The position numbers were made by a program, and so were the translations under genes. Positions 1 through 9,920 of a stretch of DNA of 64,000 bases are shown here, piece after piece (the first letter of the stretch is position 1; each line of letters opens with the position of its first letter). The notes under the pieces were generated by a model. The model searched no databases. It was not told the origin of the DNA and saw only the letters and a program-made list of their open reading frames with translations. Source of the DNA: Marinihelvus fidelis (lineage in GTDB: Bacteria > Pseudomonadota > Gammaproteobacteria > Xanthomonadales > SZUA-36); contig NZ_VYXP01000006.1 in NCBI RefSeq assembly GCF_008725655.1, positions 305,849 through 369,848 of the forward strand, written 5' to 3'.

Positions 1-714
<714 letters not shown>

Positions 715-840
715 CGAGTGTCCTTGCGGGTCGGGTTCAATCTACCGGAATTCTAGCGGTTCCGGTTCCATAAGTTGGGTCTGCCCCATCTTCCATCAAT
801 ACGTGACGCGACGGGCGTGTCATTGGTCACGAGCGGCGCG

Positions 841-3036
841 TCAGAATTCCTGCGGGTCAACATCAATGGCCCAGCGAACCTGGCGCGCGGTGGGCAGGCG
901 GCGAACGGCGTCCAGCCAGTTGTCCAGGGCACGCTGCAATATGGGGCGCTCTTCGGACTGGGCCAGCAGGTACCAGCGCACCCGTCCTGCCCGCTTCTCC
1001 ATCATCGCCGGAAACGGACCGTGCAGGCTCATGCCCCGGCCCTGCCAGGCCTGCCGTGCCGCCTGCAGGAAGGCCCGCACCGGTTCACGGTCGGGCGCGT
1101 CGGCCCGCAACACGGCCTGGAAGGCGAAAGGCGGCAGGCCGGCCAGCCGGCGCTCGTCCAGCTGGTTACCGGCGAAAGCCGGATAGCCCTCCTCCACCAG
1201 GGTCCGGAGCGCGTCGTGATCCGGGTGATGGGTCTGCAGGATCACCGTGCCCGGCGCCTGCGCGCGTCCGGCTCGTCCGGCCACCTGCACCAGCATCTGT
1301 CCCATGCGCTCCAGCGCCCGAAAATCGGCGCTATAGAGGGCCTGGTCGATGTTGACCACGACCACCAGCGTGACCTTGGGGAAGTGGTGGCCTTTCGCCA
1401 GCATCTGCGTGCCCACCAGCAGGCAGGGCTCACCGGAACGCACCGTCTCGACCAAAGACTCGAGTTCGCCCTTGCGCCGCACCGCGTCGCGATCGACGCG
1501 GTAAACCGGTGTGCCGGAAAAGAGCCGGCCCAACGCCTGCTCCAGCTGCTCGGTACCCTCACCGGCGCCCTGCAGGGCATCGGCGCGACAATCGGGACAC
1601 ACATCCGGGGCACGCTCTCGCGCCTCGCAGTGATGACAGACCAGCACACGACCCGCCCGGTGCCAGGTCAGGTTGGCGTCGCATTGCCGGCAACGCGCGT
1701 GCCAGCCACACTCATGGCACAGCAGCACCGGCGCGTAGCCGCGCCGGTTCAGGAACACCAGGGCCTGCTCCCCACGGGCCAGCGTTTCGCCGATCGCGGC
1801 CAGGGCGTCGGGGCACAGCCCGGCCTCGGTACGCCGGGTGCGCAGGTCGACCACGCGGATGGCCGGCGGACTGGCGCCGGTGGCCCGTGTCACCAGGCGA
1901 TGTTGGTGGTAACGCCCTGCCCGTGCGTTATGCAGGGTCTCCAGCGACGGCGTCGCCGTGCCCAGCACGATGGGAATATCCAGGTCGTGGGCGCGCTTGA
2001 CCGCGACATCTCGAGCCGCGTAGCGGAATCCGTCCTGTTGCTTGAACGATGGGTCATGGGACTCGTCCATGACCAGCAGGCCCGCCTTGGTCAACGGCAG
2101 GAACAATGCCGAGCGCGTCCCCACGAACAGTTGTGCCTCCCTACGCGCCGCGGCCGCCCATGTGGCCATGCGCTCGCCGGCAGACAGGCCGGAATGAAAT
2201 ACCCTGGGCGCGACGCCCAGTCGAGTCTCAAAGCGGCGCAACAGCTGGGGTGTCAGGCCGATCTCCGGAACCAGCACCAGCACCTGCTGACCCGCCGCCA
2301 GGTGATCCTGGACCAGGCGCAGGTATACCTCGGTCTTGCCGCTACCGGTCACGCCATCAATCAAATGACAGGCGAATCCCTCACCGGCCGCCCTGATCGC
2401 GTCGAGCACCTGTCCCTGCTCCGCCGTGAGCACCGGGCCTTCAGACGGATCGCGTCGGCGCGGTCGGGCCGGCTGCTCGGTCGCCCAACCGGCTTCAATG
2501 AGCGCGGCCAGGCTGGGGCGGCCGGTTTCTGCGGCGGCCAGCAGTTCGGGCGCCGGCATCGGCCCGTGCTCGAGCGCAGCCAGGAGCCGGTGCTGGGCAC
2601 GGGCACGCCCGGGGGGCTGCGCCAGACGCTCACACCCCTCGCCCGTGATGGAGAGCTCGGTGGGGGGATCGGGCCAACGCGATGTCGGCTTGCGGAAATC
2701 CGGCGGCAGGGCGCCAAAAACCACCTCACCGATGGCGTGCTTGTAGTACCGCGAGCACCACTCGAGCAAGGCCAGCAGCGCTTCGCCAACGCGCTGTTCA
2801 ATCGGGTCGATGGCTTCGCCGACGTGCTGCAGTTTGGACCGCGGGAAGCGGCTGCCATGGCCGACCGCCATCACCAGGCCAACCAGCTGTCGATGACCGA
2901 ATCGAACCTGCACACGCTGGCCGCGTTGTGGAACGCCGCCGTTTTTCGGTGGTAAGTAGTCAAACAGCCCCGGCAGTGGCACCGCAACGGCCACGCGCAG
3001 CACTTCGCCGCTGTAACCTTGCCCCGCGTCGTTCAC
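841..3036 (-). CDS. priA: Primosomal replication restart helicase PriA
   Basis: Superfamily 2 3'-5' DNA helicase that reloads the replisome at stalled forks through PriB/DnaT/DnaB. The protein has 731 residues, the usual PriA length. The N-terminal 3'BD domain occupies about residues 10-105. Walker A (GVTGSGKT) lies at 228-235 and the Walker B DESH at 324-327, where DEEH is more usual. Eight zinc-binding cysteines sit at about 440, 443, 449, 452, 467, 470, 480 and 483. A TATPS motif and a helicase C-terminal domain with QMLAKGHHF and AGRAGR complete the protein. It lies 126 bp upstream of the MoxR gene in the same direction and diverges from mscL across a 105-bp gap. Confidence 0.97.
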   Translation of the reverse strand: MNDAGQGYSGEVLRVAVAVPLPGLFDYLPPKNGGVPQRGQRVQVRFGHRQLVGLVMAVGHGSRFPRSKLQHVGEAIDPIEQRVGEALLALLEWCSRYYKHAIGEVVFGALPPDFRKPTSRWPDPPTELSITGEGCERLAQPPGRARAQHRLLAALEHGPMPAPELLAAAETGRPSLAALIEAGWATEQPARPRRRDPSEGPVLTAEQGQVLDAIRAAGEGFACHLIDGVTGSGKTEVYLRLVQDHLAAGQQVLVLVPEIGLTPQLLRRFETRLGVAPRVFHSGLSAGERMATWAAAARREAQLFVGTRSALFLPLTKAGLLVMDESHDPSFKQQDGFRYAARDVAVKRAHDLDIPIVLGTATPSLETLHNARAGRYHQHRLVTRATGASPPAIRVVDLRTRRTEAGLCPDALAAIGETLARGEQALVFLNRRGYAPVLLCHECGWHARCRQCDANLTWHRAGRVLVCHHCEARERAPDVCPDCRADALQGAGEGTEQLEQALGRLFSGTPVYRVDRDAVRRKGELESLVETVRSGEPCLLVGTQMLAKGHHFPKVTLVVVVNIDQALYSADFRALERMGQMLVQVAGRAGRAQAPGTVILQTHHPDHDALRTLVEEGYPAFAGNQLDERRLAGLPPFAFQAVLRADAPDREPVRAFLQAARQAWQGRGMSLHGPFPAMMEKRAGRVRWYLLAQSEERPILQRALDNWLDAVRRLPTARQVRWAIDVDPQEF

Positions 3037-3141
3037 GGGACCCGGGCGCCGGCCTGACCAGCCCTTGAAAAATGGCTTAACATGGGCCGCAGGCGCCTGT
3101 GCGCCGGCTCAATCAAAGCAACGAACGGGGAGGAACCCAAA

Positions 3142-3540
3142 ATGAGCATGATGAAAGAATTTCGCGAGTTCGCGATGCGAGGAAACGTGGTCGACATGGC
3201 CGTGGGCATTGTCATCGGCGCGGCCTTTGGCAAGATCGTCACGTCATTCGTCAACGATGTGCTGATGCCACCCATCGGGCTGGCCGTTGGCGGCGTCAGT
3301 TTCAATGACCTGGCCATTACGCTGAAAGAGGCCGCCGGTGAAACAGAAGCGGTGATGCTGAACTACGGCGCATTCATCCAGACCGTTGTCGATTTCGTGA
3401 TTGTCGCCTTCGCCATCTTCCTGGTGATCAAGGCCATGAATTCAATGAAGCGCAAGGAAGAGGAAGCGCCTGCGGCACCGCCCGAGCCTTCGAAAGAGGA
3501 AGTCCTGCTGACCGAAATCCGGGATGCCCTGAAGAAGTAA
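3142..3540 (+). CDS. mscL: Large-conductance mechanosensitive channel MscL
   Basis: Inner-membrane homopentameric channel that opens under membrane tension and vents solutes during hypo-osmotic shock. The protein has 132 residues. An amphipathic N-terminal helix ([19 protein letters not shown]) leads into TM1, which carries the glycine-rich gate ([13 protein letters not shown]). A periplasmic loop and TM2 ([16 protein letters not shown]) follow, and the charged C-terminal helix bundle ends in [12 protein letters not shown] chose the ATG at 3142 because a GGGGAGGA ribosome binding site lies 8 bp upstream; an in-frame ATG at 3082 would add a non-homologous, Arg-rich extension. The gene converges on prc. 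Confidence 0.97.
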   Translation: MSMMKEFREFAMRGNVVDMAVGIVIGAAFGKIVTSFVNDVLMPPIGLAVGGVSFNDLAITLKEAAGETEAVMLNYGAFIQTVVDFVIVAFAIFLVIKAMNSMKRKEEEAPAAPPEPSKEEVLLTEIRDALKK

Positions 3541-3614
3541 CGGCTGACGGTCAAACAGGGGCGGCCAGGCGGCCGCTCCTGTCTGCCGGCCCCGGGCCGG
3601 CAATCCCGCAATAA

Positions 3615-5789
3615 CTAGTTGATGCCTTCGCCGGAAGTCTTGTCGGTCATCTGGGAGAACTGCTGCGTCAGCAACTGGCTGTCAGACAGTTCCACCATAT
3701 CCGCGACGATCCGCGCGGACTCGCGCAGCATCAGGTCCGGACGATCGTCCTCTTCGTCTTCGGCCGCGTCCTCGTCGTCGAGTTCGGGGCCGGCGATGTC
3801 TTCACCCTGTTCCGCGGCCGCCAACGGGTCGGTGTCGTCCACCAGCGGGCCATCGGCCAGGCCGGCTTCCAGCGCCTTGCGCTCTTCCCGCTTGGCCTCG
3901 CGGCGATCCATATCGGCGCGACGCTCGGTTTCCAGCAGCGATACGCGGTGCTCTGCGTACTCGGCGTTGTATTCCTCGATGTCATCCAGCAGCCAGCGGA
4001 ACTCCTGCTCGCTGGTCACACGATCCTGGAAGTGGAAATCGGCGACCGCGACCATGCGCTCCAGGTCACCGGCGGGCTGGTAGCTGGCCGCATCGATCTC
4101 GGTCCACGGCAGGGCGTTGTCCAGCGAGCGTTCGCCATACTCCTGCGGATCGCCGGCGGTCGGGAACCGGATGTCCGGCAACACGCCGCGGTTCTGCGTG
4201 GAACCGCCATTGACGCGGAAGAACTGCGCCTGGGTAATCTTCAGCTGACCCATCTGCGGTGAATCGGAGGTCATGCTGTACTGGTCCAGGTCCATCAGCG
4301 ACTGCACCGTGCCCTTACCGAAGGTCGGCTCACCGATAACGATGCCGCGACCGTAGTCCTGGATGGCCGCCGCGAAAATCTCCGACGCGGAGGCGCTGTA
4401 GCGGTTCACCAGCACGGCCAGCGGGCCCTCCCAGGCCATGCCAGGGTCGTCATCTTCCTCGGTGCTGACGCGGCCGTTCGAGCTCTTCACCTGGACCACC
4501 GGCCCGCGGTCAATAAACAGGCCGGTCAGCGTGGTCGCTTCCAGCAGTGAACCACCACCGTTGTTACGCAGGTCGATCACCAGGCCTTCGACGCCCTCGG
4601 CTTCCAGTTCATCGATCAGGCGGTGAACGTCACGGGTGCTGGAGCGATAGTCCGGCAGGTTCTGGGCCATGCCGTTGAAGTCCAGGTAAAACACCGGCAG
4701 GTCGATCACGCCGATCTTCGTCAGCTCGCCGTTGTCCTGCTCAACCTCGATAACCCGGCTGCTGGCGGCCTGCTCCTCGAGCTTGACCTCGTTGCGGACG
4801 ATATCGATAACGGTGCTGGGCCCTTCGACGCCGACGTCTTCCGGCAGCACTTCCAGCCGCACCACGGAGTCCTTGGGGCCGCGGATCAGGTCGACCACGT
4901 CGTCAACGCGCCAGCCGACAACGTCGACCATCTTGCCGTCGGCGTCCTGGCCCACCGCAACCACGCGGTCGCCGGCCTTCAGGCGGCCGTCCTGGTCGGC
5001 AGGGCCGCCCGGCACCACGCGCTCGATACGCGTGTACTCGGACTCACGGCCCAGCAGCGCGCCAATGCCTTCCAGCGACAGCTTCATCGAGATCTCGAAG
5101 TTCTCGGAGCCACGCGGCGACAGGTAGGCCGTGTGCGGCTCGATGGACTGCGCGAAGGCGTTCATGAAGTAATTGAAGATGTCGTCCGACTCCAGTTCGG
5201 CAACGCGACGGTCCATGTTCTCGTAGCGCTCATCGAGCAGCTTGAGAATGTCGTCGTGCTCCTTGCCGGCCAGCTTCAGGCGCAGGTAGTCATTCTTGAC
5301 CCGCTTGCGCCAGATCTCGTCCAGCTCCTGGCTGTTCAGCGCCCACGGCGCCTCGGTGCGGTCGTACTCGTAATCCTCGTCGACGGTGAAGTCGAATGGC
5401 TGCTCCAGCCGCGCGCGGGCATGCTCGGCACGCTCACGCACGCGATCGGAGTAAACGTTGTAGATATCGAACGCCGGGGTCAGGTTGGAGTGGCGCAGCG
5501 CGTCATCCATGCCATGACGGAAACGCTGGAATTCGCTGATGTCGGTGGCCACGAAATAGCTGCGATTGGGATCGAGCATCTCGATGTAGCTGTCGAGAAT
5601 GGCCTCCGAGAGCTGGTCATCCAGCTTGGTGGTCTTGTAATGCCAGTTGGTGAGTAGCTTGGTGGCGATATTGCTGGTGAAGCGCTGTTCCATGCTCGGT
5701 TGCAGCTGGACGGCATCGCCTTCGGGCAGGCTGGCCCAGGCGGTGGAGGTCGCCACCATCAGTGGCAGCAGTGTCTTGATGATTCTCAA
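3615..5789 (-). CDS. prc: Tail-specific periplasmic protease Prc (Tsp)
   Basis: Periplasmic C-terminal processing serine protease of family S41 that degrades tagged proteins and controls peptidoglycan hydrolases such as MepS. The protein has 724 residues with an N-terminal signal peptide (1-20). The N-terminal Prc helical domain spans about 30-225, a PDZ domain about 235-330 and the S41 core about 350-560. The catalytic Ser lies in YSASASE (464-470) and the Lys is K492 in FGKGT. The C-terminal DUF3340-type region contains a strongly acidic stretch around 640-680. It is transcribed on the same strand as lipA, 129 bp downstream of it, and may read from its own promoter in that gap. Confidence 0.96.
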   Translation of the reverse strand: MRIIKTLLPLMVATSTAWASLPEGDAVQLQPSMEQRFTSNIATKLLTNWHYKTTKLDDQLSEAILDSYIEMLDPNRSYFVATDISEFQRFRHGMDDALRHSNLTPAFDIYNVYSDRVRERAEHARARLEQPFDFTVDEDYEYDRTEAPWALNSQELDEIWRKRVKNDYLRLKLAGKEHDDILKLLDERYENMDRRVAELESDDIFNYFMNAFAQSIEPHTAYLSPRGSENFEISMKLSLEGIGALLGRESEYTRIERVVPGGPADQDGRLKAGDRVVAVGQDADGKMVDVVGWRVDDVVDLIRGPKDSVVRLEVLPEDVGVEGPSTVIDIVRNEVKLEEQAASSRVIEVEQDNGELTKIGVIDLPVFYLDFNGMAQNLPDYRSSTRDVHRLIDELEAEGVEGLVIDLRNNGGGSLLEATTLTGLFIDRGPVVQVKSSNGRVSTEEDDDPGMAWEGPLAVLVNRYSASASEIFAAAIQDYGRGIVIGEPTFGKGTVQSLMDLDQYSMTSDSPQMGQLKITQAQFFRVNGGSTQNRGVLPDIRFPTAGDPQEYGERSLDNALPWTEIDAASYQPAGDLERMVAVADFHFQDRVTSEQEFRWLLDDIEEYNAEYAEHRVSLLETERRADMDRREAKREERKALEAGLADGPLVDDTDPLAAAEQGEDIAGPELDDEDAAEDEEDDRPDLMLRESARIVADMVELSDSQLLTQQFSQMTDKTSGEGIN

Positions 5790-5918
5790 CGCAATATCTC
5801 CGTGAAACGGTGTCGTCGGCCCGGCAGGTGGATTCCAGCGCCGTTCAGTTCCGACTATACATGCATGACTTTGTTCCCTTTATCCAGCAATTCAAGCACG
5901 AGGGCAAGGGGGCAGCGC

Positions 5919-6944
5919 CTAAACGTGGGCTTTTTCCGCCGCACCGACCAGCCCGGAACGCTCGGCCATCTCGTCCGCGTGGTAGGACGAGCGCACCAGC
6001 GGGCCGGAGGCCACGTGCGTAAAGCCCATCGAATCACCCAGTTCTGCCAGGCGTTCGAATTCGTCCGGCGTCCAGTAGCGGACCACCGGGTGGTGATGCG
6101 CGGTCGGCTGCAGGTACTGGCCCAGGGTGACCATGTCGACGTCGTGCTCGCGCAGGTCGGCCAGCGCCACTTCCACCTGGTCCCAGGTCTCGCCCAGGCC
6201 CAGCATGATGCCGGACTTGGTCGGCACCTGCGGGTTGCGCGCCTTGAAGTCGCGCAGCAGGCGCAGCGACCAGCCGTAGTCGGCCCCGGGGCGCACATCG
6301 CGGTACAGCGGCTCGACGGTTTCCAGGTTGTGGTTGAACACGTCCGGCGGCTCGGCGGACAGGATGTCCAGCGCGCGCTCGGCGCGGCCTTTGCCGCGGA
6401 AGTCAGGTACCAGGATCTCCAGCTGGATGCCCGGATTGGCCGCACGTACCCGCTGGATGCACTCGGCAAAATGCGCCGCGCCGCCATCGCGGAGGTCATC
6501 GCGATCGACCGAGGTGATCACCACGTAGCGCAGGCGCATCTGGGCAATGGTCTCGGCCAGTTTGCGCGGTTCATCGGCGTCCGGCGGCTTGGGGCGACCA
6601 TGGGCCACGTCGCAGAAGGAGCAGCGGCGCGTGCAGATGTCGCCCAGCACCATGAAGGTCGCGGTGCCCTTGCCGAAACACTCGTGAATGTTCGGGCAGG
6701 ATGCTTCCTCGCACACGGTGACAAGGTGCTGCTCGCGCAACTGGCTCTTGAGCCGCTCTACGGCGTTGCCCACGGGCAGGCGCACGCGGATCCAGGGCGG
6801 CTTGCGCAGGCGCGGTGAATCGGCGTCAAACTGCGCCGTGTTGCGCGCCATCTTGTCACCACCCACCTGCTTCTGGCCGGCTTGTGGCGAGCCGTTTCCG
6901 GCCGCGGTGTCGAGACGAATTGGAATCTTGTGAATATCAGTCAT
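5919..6944 (-). CDS. lipA: Lipoyl synthase LipA
   Basis: Radical SAM enzyme that inserts two sulfurs into protein-bound octanoyl groups to make lipoyl cofactors for PDH, OGDH and GcvH. The 341-residue protein carries the auxiliary [4Fe-4S] cluster motif CX4CX5C at C78, C83 and C89 and the radical SAM motif CX3CX2C at C104, C108 and C111. The C-terminal RSSYHADE supplies the conserved RSSY serine ligand. It is the last gene of the long mreB-to-lipA run, 3 bp downstream of lipB, with which it acts in sequence. An N-terminal extension of about 40 residues is typical of LipA. Confidence 0.98.
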   Translation of the reverse strand: MTDIHKIPIRLDTAAGNGSPQAGQKQVGGDKMARNTAQFDADSPRLRKPPWIRVRLPVGNAVERLKSQLREQHLVTVCEEASCPNIHECFGKGTATFMVLGDICTRRCSFCDVAHGRPKPPDADEPRKLAETIAQMRLRYVVITSVDRDDLRDGGAAHFAECIQRVRAANPGIQLEILVPDFRGKGRAERALDILSAEPPDVFNHNLETVEPLYRDVRPGADYGWSLRLLRDFKARNPQVPTKSGIMLGLGETWDQVEVALADLREHDVDMVTLGQYLQPTAHHHPVVRYWTPDEFERLAELGDSMGFTHVASGPLVRSSYHADEMAERSGLVGAAEKAHV

Positions 6945-6947
6945 GGT

Positions 6948-7610
6948 TTAACCTTCGGTCGCGGGCAGGCCATCTGCGCGACGGAACCCCTTATTGTAGC
7001 CCAAAGCATAGGCCAGGCAGCTCAATAGCGCCGTTTCGGCCTGTGCCAGGCTGGTATCCGCCAGGTCGGTCAGCCGGGTGACGGCCAGCCCCTCGTAACC
7101 GCATGGGTTGATGCGGCTGAAGGGCTCCAGGTCGTTGTTGATGTTGAACGCCAGGCCATGGAACGAGCAACCGCGGCGGACTCTCAGGCCCAGCGCGGCA
7201 ATTTTCGCTTCGCCCACATAGACGCCGGGCGCGCCTTCACGCCGTTGTGCCTCGATGCCATAGCCGTCCAGCACCTGGATGATGGCGCCTTCGATACGCG
7301 TCACCAGCTCACGCACACCCAGCCCCAGCCGGCGCAGGTCCAGCAGCGGGTAGACGACGATCTGCCCGGGGCCGTGATAGGTAACCTGGCCGCCGCGATC
7401 GACCTGCACGACCGGGATGTCGCCCGGCGCCAGCACGTGCTCGGCGCGCCCGGCCTGGCCCTGGGTGAACACCGGCGGGTGTTGCACGCACCAGACCTGG
7501 TCGGCCGTGTGCTCGTCGCGCTGGTCGGTGAAGCGCTGCATGGCGCGCCACACCGGTTCATAGGGCATCAGGCCCAGGTGACGGATAACCAGCGGCGGTG
7601 AAAGGTTCAT
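6948..7610 (-). CDS. lipB: Octanoyl-[acyl-carrier-protein]:protein octanoyltransferase LipB
   Basis: Transfers the octanoyl chain from ACP to the lipoyl domains of 2-oxoacid dehydrogenases, making the substrate for LipA. The 220-residue protein shows the BPL_LplA_LipB fold motifs [11 protein letters not shown], the catalytic lysine in GEAKIAALG and the acyl-thioester cysteine in RINPCGYEG. The start ATG at 7610 lies 12 bp after the ybeD stop, and lipA begins 3 bp after its own stop, so the three genes are almost certainly cotranscribed. Confidence 0.97.
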   Translation of the reverse strand: MNLSPPLVIRHLGLMPYEPVWRAMQRFTDQRDEHTADQVWCVQHPPVFTQGQAGRAEHVLAPGDIPVVQVDRGGQVTYHGPGQIVVYPLLDLRRLGLGVRELVTRIEGAIIQVLDGYGIEAQRREGAPGVYVGEAKIAALGLRVRRGCSFHGLAFNINNDLEPFSRINPCGYEGLAVTRLTDLADTSLAQAETALLSCLAYALGYNKGFRRADGLPATEG

Positions 7611-7622
7611 GTTCGAAGGCGC

Positions 7623-7889
7623 TCAGAGCGCCATCAGGACTTGCTCGCAGTCGGTCAGGTCCATGTAGATCCGGTCGAGCTGCTCGCGCGACGTGGCGAC
7701 GATCTTGACCGTCACCGACACGAAGTTGCCCTCGGCACTCTCGTTGATCGCCACGGCTTCACCGGCGTACGGCTCCGCATGGGCGAAAACGATGGTCGTC
7801 ACCAGTGACTCGAAGTCTTCGCTGGCCCGGCCCATCGCCTTGATGGGGAACATGCACGGGAACTCCAGCAGCGTGGTTTCTTCACTCAT
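7623..7889 (-). CDS. ybeD: YbeD family protein (DUF493)
   Basis: Small cytoplasmic ACT-like alpha/beta protein of the UPF0250/DUF493 family, conserved between dacA and lipB in many gammaproteobacteria and suspected of a regulatory role in lipoate synthesis; its function is not established. It has 88 residues from the ATG at 7889 (MSEETTLLEFPCMFPIK). I preferred this start because it overlaps the end of dacA by 8 bp and removes a non-homologous N-terminal extension. The family hallmarks FPCMFPIKAMG and the C-terminal YMDLTDCEQVLMAL are visible. Confidence 0.92.
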   Translation of the reverse strand: MSEETTLLEFPCMFPIKAMGRASEDFESLVTTIVFAHAEPYAGEAVAINESAEGNFVSVTVKIVATSREQLDRIYMDLTDCEQVLMAL

Positions 7890-9144
7890 CGTCGGCGTCT
7901 TCTTCGTCGTCGCCGCCAAACAGGCCACCCACCCACAGCCGGGTCGAATCCCAGCTGCGGCCGAAAAAGCCCGCCTGCTCGACGGCAGCGAGCGCCTGCA
8001 GGCCCTGGTCGACCACGGTCTCGCCGTCGAGCGCCACGGTCAGGCGACCCAGTGACTGACCAGCCTCGATGGGGGCCTCCAGTGTCGGCGGCAATTCTAC
8101 GCGGGCCTCGAGGTCGTCGTAGCGTCCACGCGGTATGGTGACGAACAGGTCCTGGCCAATGCCGATTCCGACTTCCTCGCCTTCGCCCTTCCAGACCCGC
8201 GCGCGGGCCAGTTCATCACCAGCCTTGTACAGCTGCACTGTTTCGAAGAAACGGAAACCGTAGTTGAGCAGCCCCTGGCTCTCGCTGGCGCGCGACTGCT
8301 CGGAGGCCGAGCCCATGACCACGCTGATCAGGCGCATGCCGTCGCGCTTGGCGCTGGCGGCCAGGCAGTAGCCGGCGGCCTCGGTGTGACCGGTCTTCAG
8401 GCCATCGACAGCCGGGTCGCGCCACAACAGGTTGTTGCGGTTGTGCTGGCGGATGTCGTTGAAGGTGAATTCTTTCTGCGAGAACCAGGCGTACTGTTCC
8501 GGAAACTCGCGGATGATGGCCGCGCTCAGGATCGCCATGTCGCGTGCCGTACTGTAGTGGTTCTCGTCCGGCAGGCCAGTGGAGTTCATGAAATGGCTGT
8601 TATTCATGCCCAGCTGTTCGGCGTAGTGGTTCATCACGCCCGCGAACGCGTCCTCGGTACCGGCCAGGAATTCGGCCATGGCCACGCAGGCGTCGTTGCC
8701 CGACTGGATGACAATGCCCAGGATCAGGTCTTCAACGGTGACCTGCATGCCCGGTTCGATGAACATGCGTGAGCCGCCCGTGCGCCAGGCCTTTTCGCTC
8801 ACCGGCACGACATCACCCAGCGCAATGTTGCCGCGTGCCAGCTCCTGGAACACCACGTAGGTGGTCATCAGCTTGGTCATGCTGGCGATATCGGCACGCT
8901 CATCGGCGTTGTGATCCACCAGCGTGCGGCCGGAGTGGAAATCCACCAGGATGTAGTTGCTGGCGCCCAGCTGCGGCGCAGCCGGGGTCGGCATCGCCGC
9001 CGGCGGGTTCGGCGTCGGGTTCAGGGTGGGGGTCTGCGCGCCGGCCGCGAAGGACAGCGCAAGGGCCGCGAAGGCGACCATTCTGGTTATCGTGTTCAGC
9101 ATGTAAAACCCGGTATTTCGTTCAATGGACATTGTGCCACTCAT
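7882..9144 (-). CDS. dacA: D-alanyl-D-alanine carboxypeptidase (PBP5/6 type)
   Basis: Periplasmic, membrane-anchored DD-carboxypeptidase that trims the terminal D-Ala of peptidoglycan pentapeptides. All three penicillin-binding motifs are present: SMTK at about 88-91, SGN at about 148-150 and KTG at about 250-252. A C-terminal PBP5 beta domain and a final helix follow. The signal peptide (hydrophobic stretch at about 20-36) is followed by a Pro/Thr-rich linker. The ATG at 9144 overlaps the rlpA stop as ATGA, which suggests translational coupling; an internal ATG at 9102 would start directly at a classical signal peptide and is an alternative. The acidic tail (GGDDEEDADDE) is unusual, since the family normally ends in an amphipathic anchor helix. 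Confidence 0.95.
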   Translation of the reverse strand: MSGTMSIERNTGFYMLNTITRMVAFAALALSFAAGAQTPTLNPTPNPPAAMPTPAAPQLGASNYILVDFHSGRTLVDHNADERADIASMTKLMTTYVVFQELARGNIALGDVVPVSEKAWRTGGSRMFIEPGMQVTVEDLILGIVIQSGNDACVAMAEFLAGTEDAFAGVMNHYAEQLGMNNSHFMNSTGLPDENHYSTARDMAILSAAIIREFPEQYAWFSQKEFTFNDIRQHNRNNLLWRDPAVDGLKTGHTEAAGYCLAASAKRDGMRLISVVMGSASEQSRASESQGLLNYGFRFFETVQLYKAGDELARARVWKGEGEEVGIGIGQDLFVTIPRGRYDDLEARVELPPTLEAPIEAGQSLGRLTVALDGETVVDQGLQALAAVEQAGFFGRSWDSTRLWVGGLFGGDDEEDADDE

Positions 9145-9920
9145 CGCCTCACTGTATGTGGGCGTTCGTAGCCCAGTTCAACGACACGCGCCGCCGTGTC
9201 CTCCAGATCGACCAGTTGCCTGAACGGCCCGATAAAGACTTTGTAGTACCCGCTATCGCGGTCCACGTCGACCTTTTTCACCCGCCCCTTCTCCAGCGCC
9301 TTTTCCAGTGACCGGGCGGAATCCTTGCTCTTGAACGCGCCGGCCTGCAGGTAGGTATCGTCCGGCAGCTTGCGGTCGGCACGGCGGTCATCGAAGGTGA
9401 TGGCGCGCACTTCGACCCGGGCGGTGCCCTGGTCGACGTAGCCCAGCCGTAGCGCGGCACCGTAGGACAGGTCGATAATCCGGTCCGAATGAAACGGCCC
9501 GCGGTCATTGATCTTGACGATTACCTTCTTGCCGTTGTCCAGGTTGGTGACCTCGGCGTAGGTCGGCAGCGGCAGGCTACGGTGGGCGGCCGTGGCCTTG
9601 TACAGGTCATACGGCTCGCCGCTCGAAGTCGGCCGGCCATGGAACTTGGTGCCGTACCAGGACGCCACGCCACGCTCACGATAACCCGAAGCGCTGGGCA
9701 TGACCGTGTAGGTCCTGCCCCAGACCTCGTAGGTGGGCCCGTTGCCGTACCGCGCCCTGGGCTCTGGCTCCGGCACCGCGTCTTTGACATCGGAGGCGTG
9801 GATACGTTTGCCCGGCGCGCCGTCGCGGTCCGGCCTGGAAGGCGCCTTGTCGCGGCTGGCACAGGCCGCCACGAGGGCGACCAGCAGGGTGATGGTGAGT
9901 ACCCGCCAGGCGTGCATCAC
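9141..9920 (-). CDS. rlpA: Septal-ring lytic transglycosylase-like lipoprotein RlpA
   Basis: Outer-membrane lipoprotein that cleaves glycan strands lacking stem peptides. The protein has 259 residues. The signal peptide ends in a lipobox-like sequence (VAACAS). The double-psi beta-barrel spans about residues 85-170 and includes GVASWYGTKFHGRPTSSGEPYD and KINDRGPFHSDRIIDLSYGAA, whose Asp and His are the proposed active-site residues. A C-terminal SPOR domain, about 185-255, binds denuded peptidoglycan. The start and stop both overlap neighbours (mltB and dacA) by 4 bp, as ATGA, consistent with one operon of wall enzymes. Confidence 0.95.
   Translation of the reverse strand: MMHAWRVLTITLLVALVAACASRDKAPSRPDRDGAPGKRIHASDVKDAVPEPEPRARYGNGPTYEVWGRTYTVMPSASGYRERGVASWYGTKFHGRPTSSGEPYDLYKATAAHRSLPLPTYAEVTNLDNGKKVIVKINDRGPFHSDRIIDLSYGAALRLGYVDQGTARVEVRAITFDDRRADRKLPDDTYLQAGAFKSKDSARSLEKALEKGRVKKVDVDRDSGYYKVFIGPFRQLVDLEDTAARVVELGYERPHTVRR

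Noticed and set aside
775..2955. Open frame of 726 codons on the plus strand opposite priA
   Set aside because: It is the antisense shadow of priA; its Gln/His/Arg-rich translation matches no family and the minus strand carries a complete helicase.
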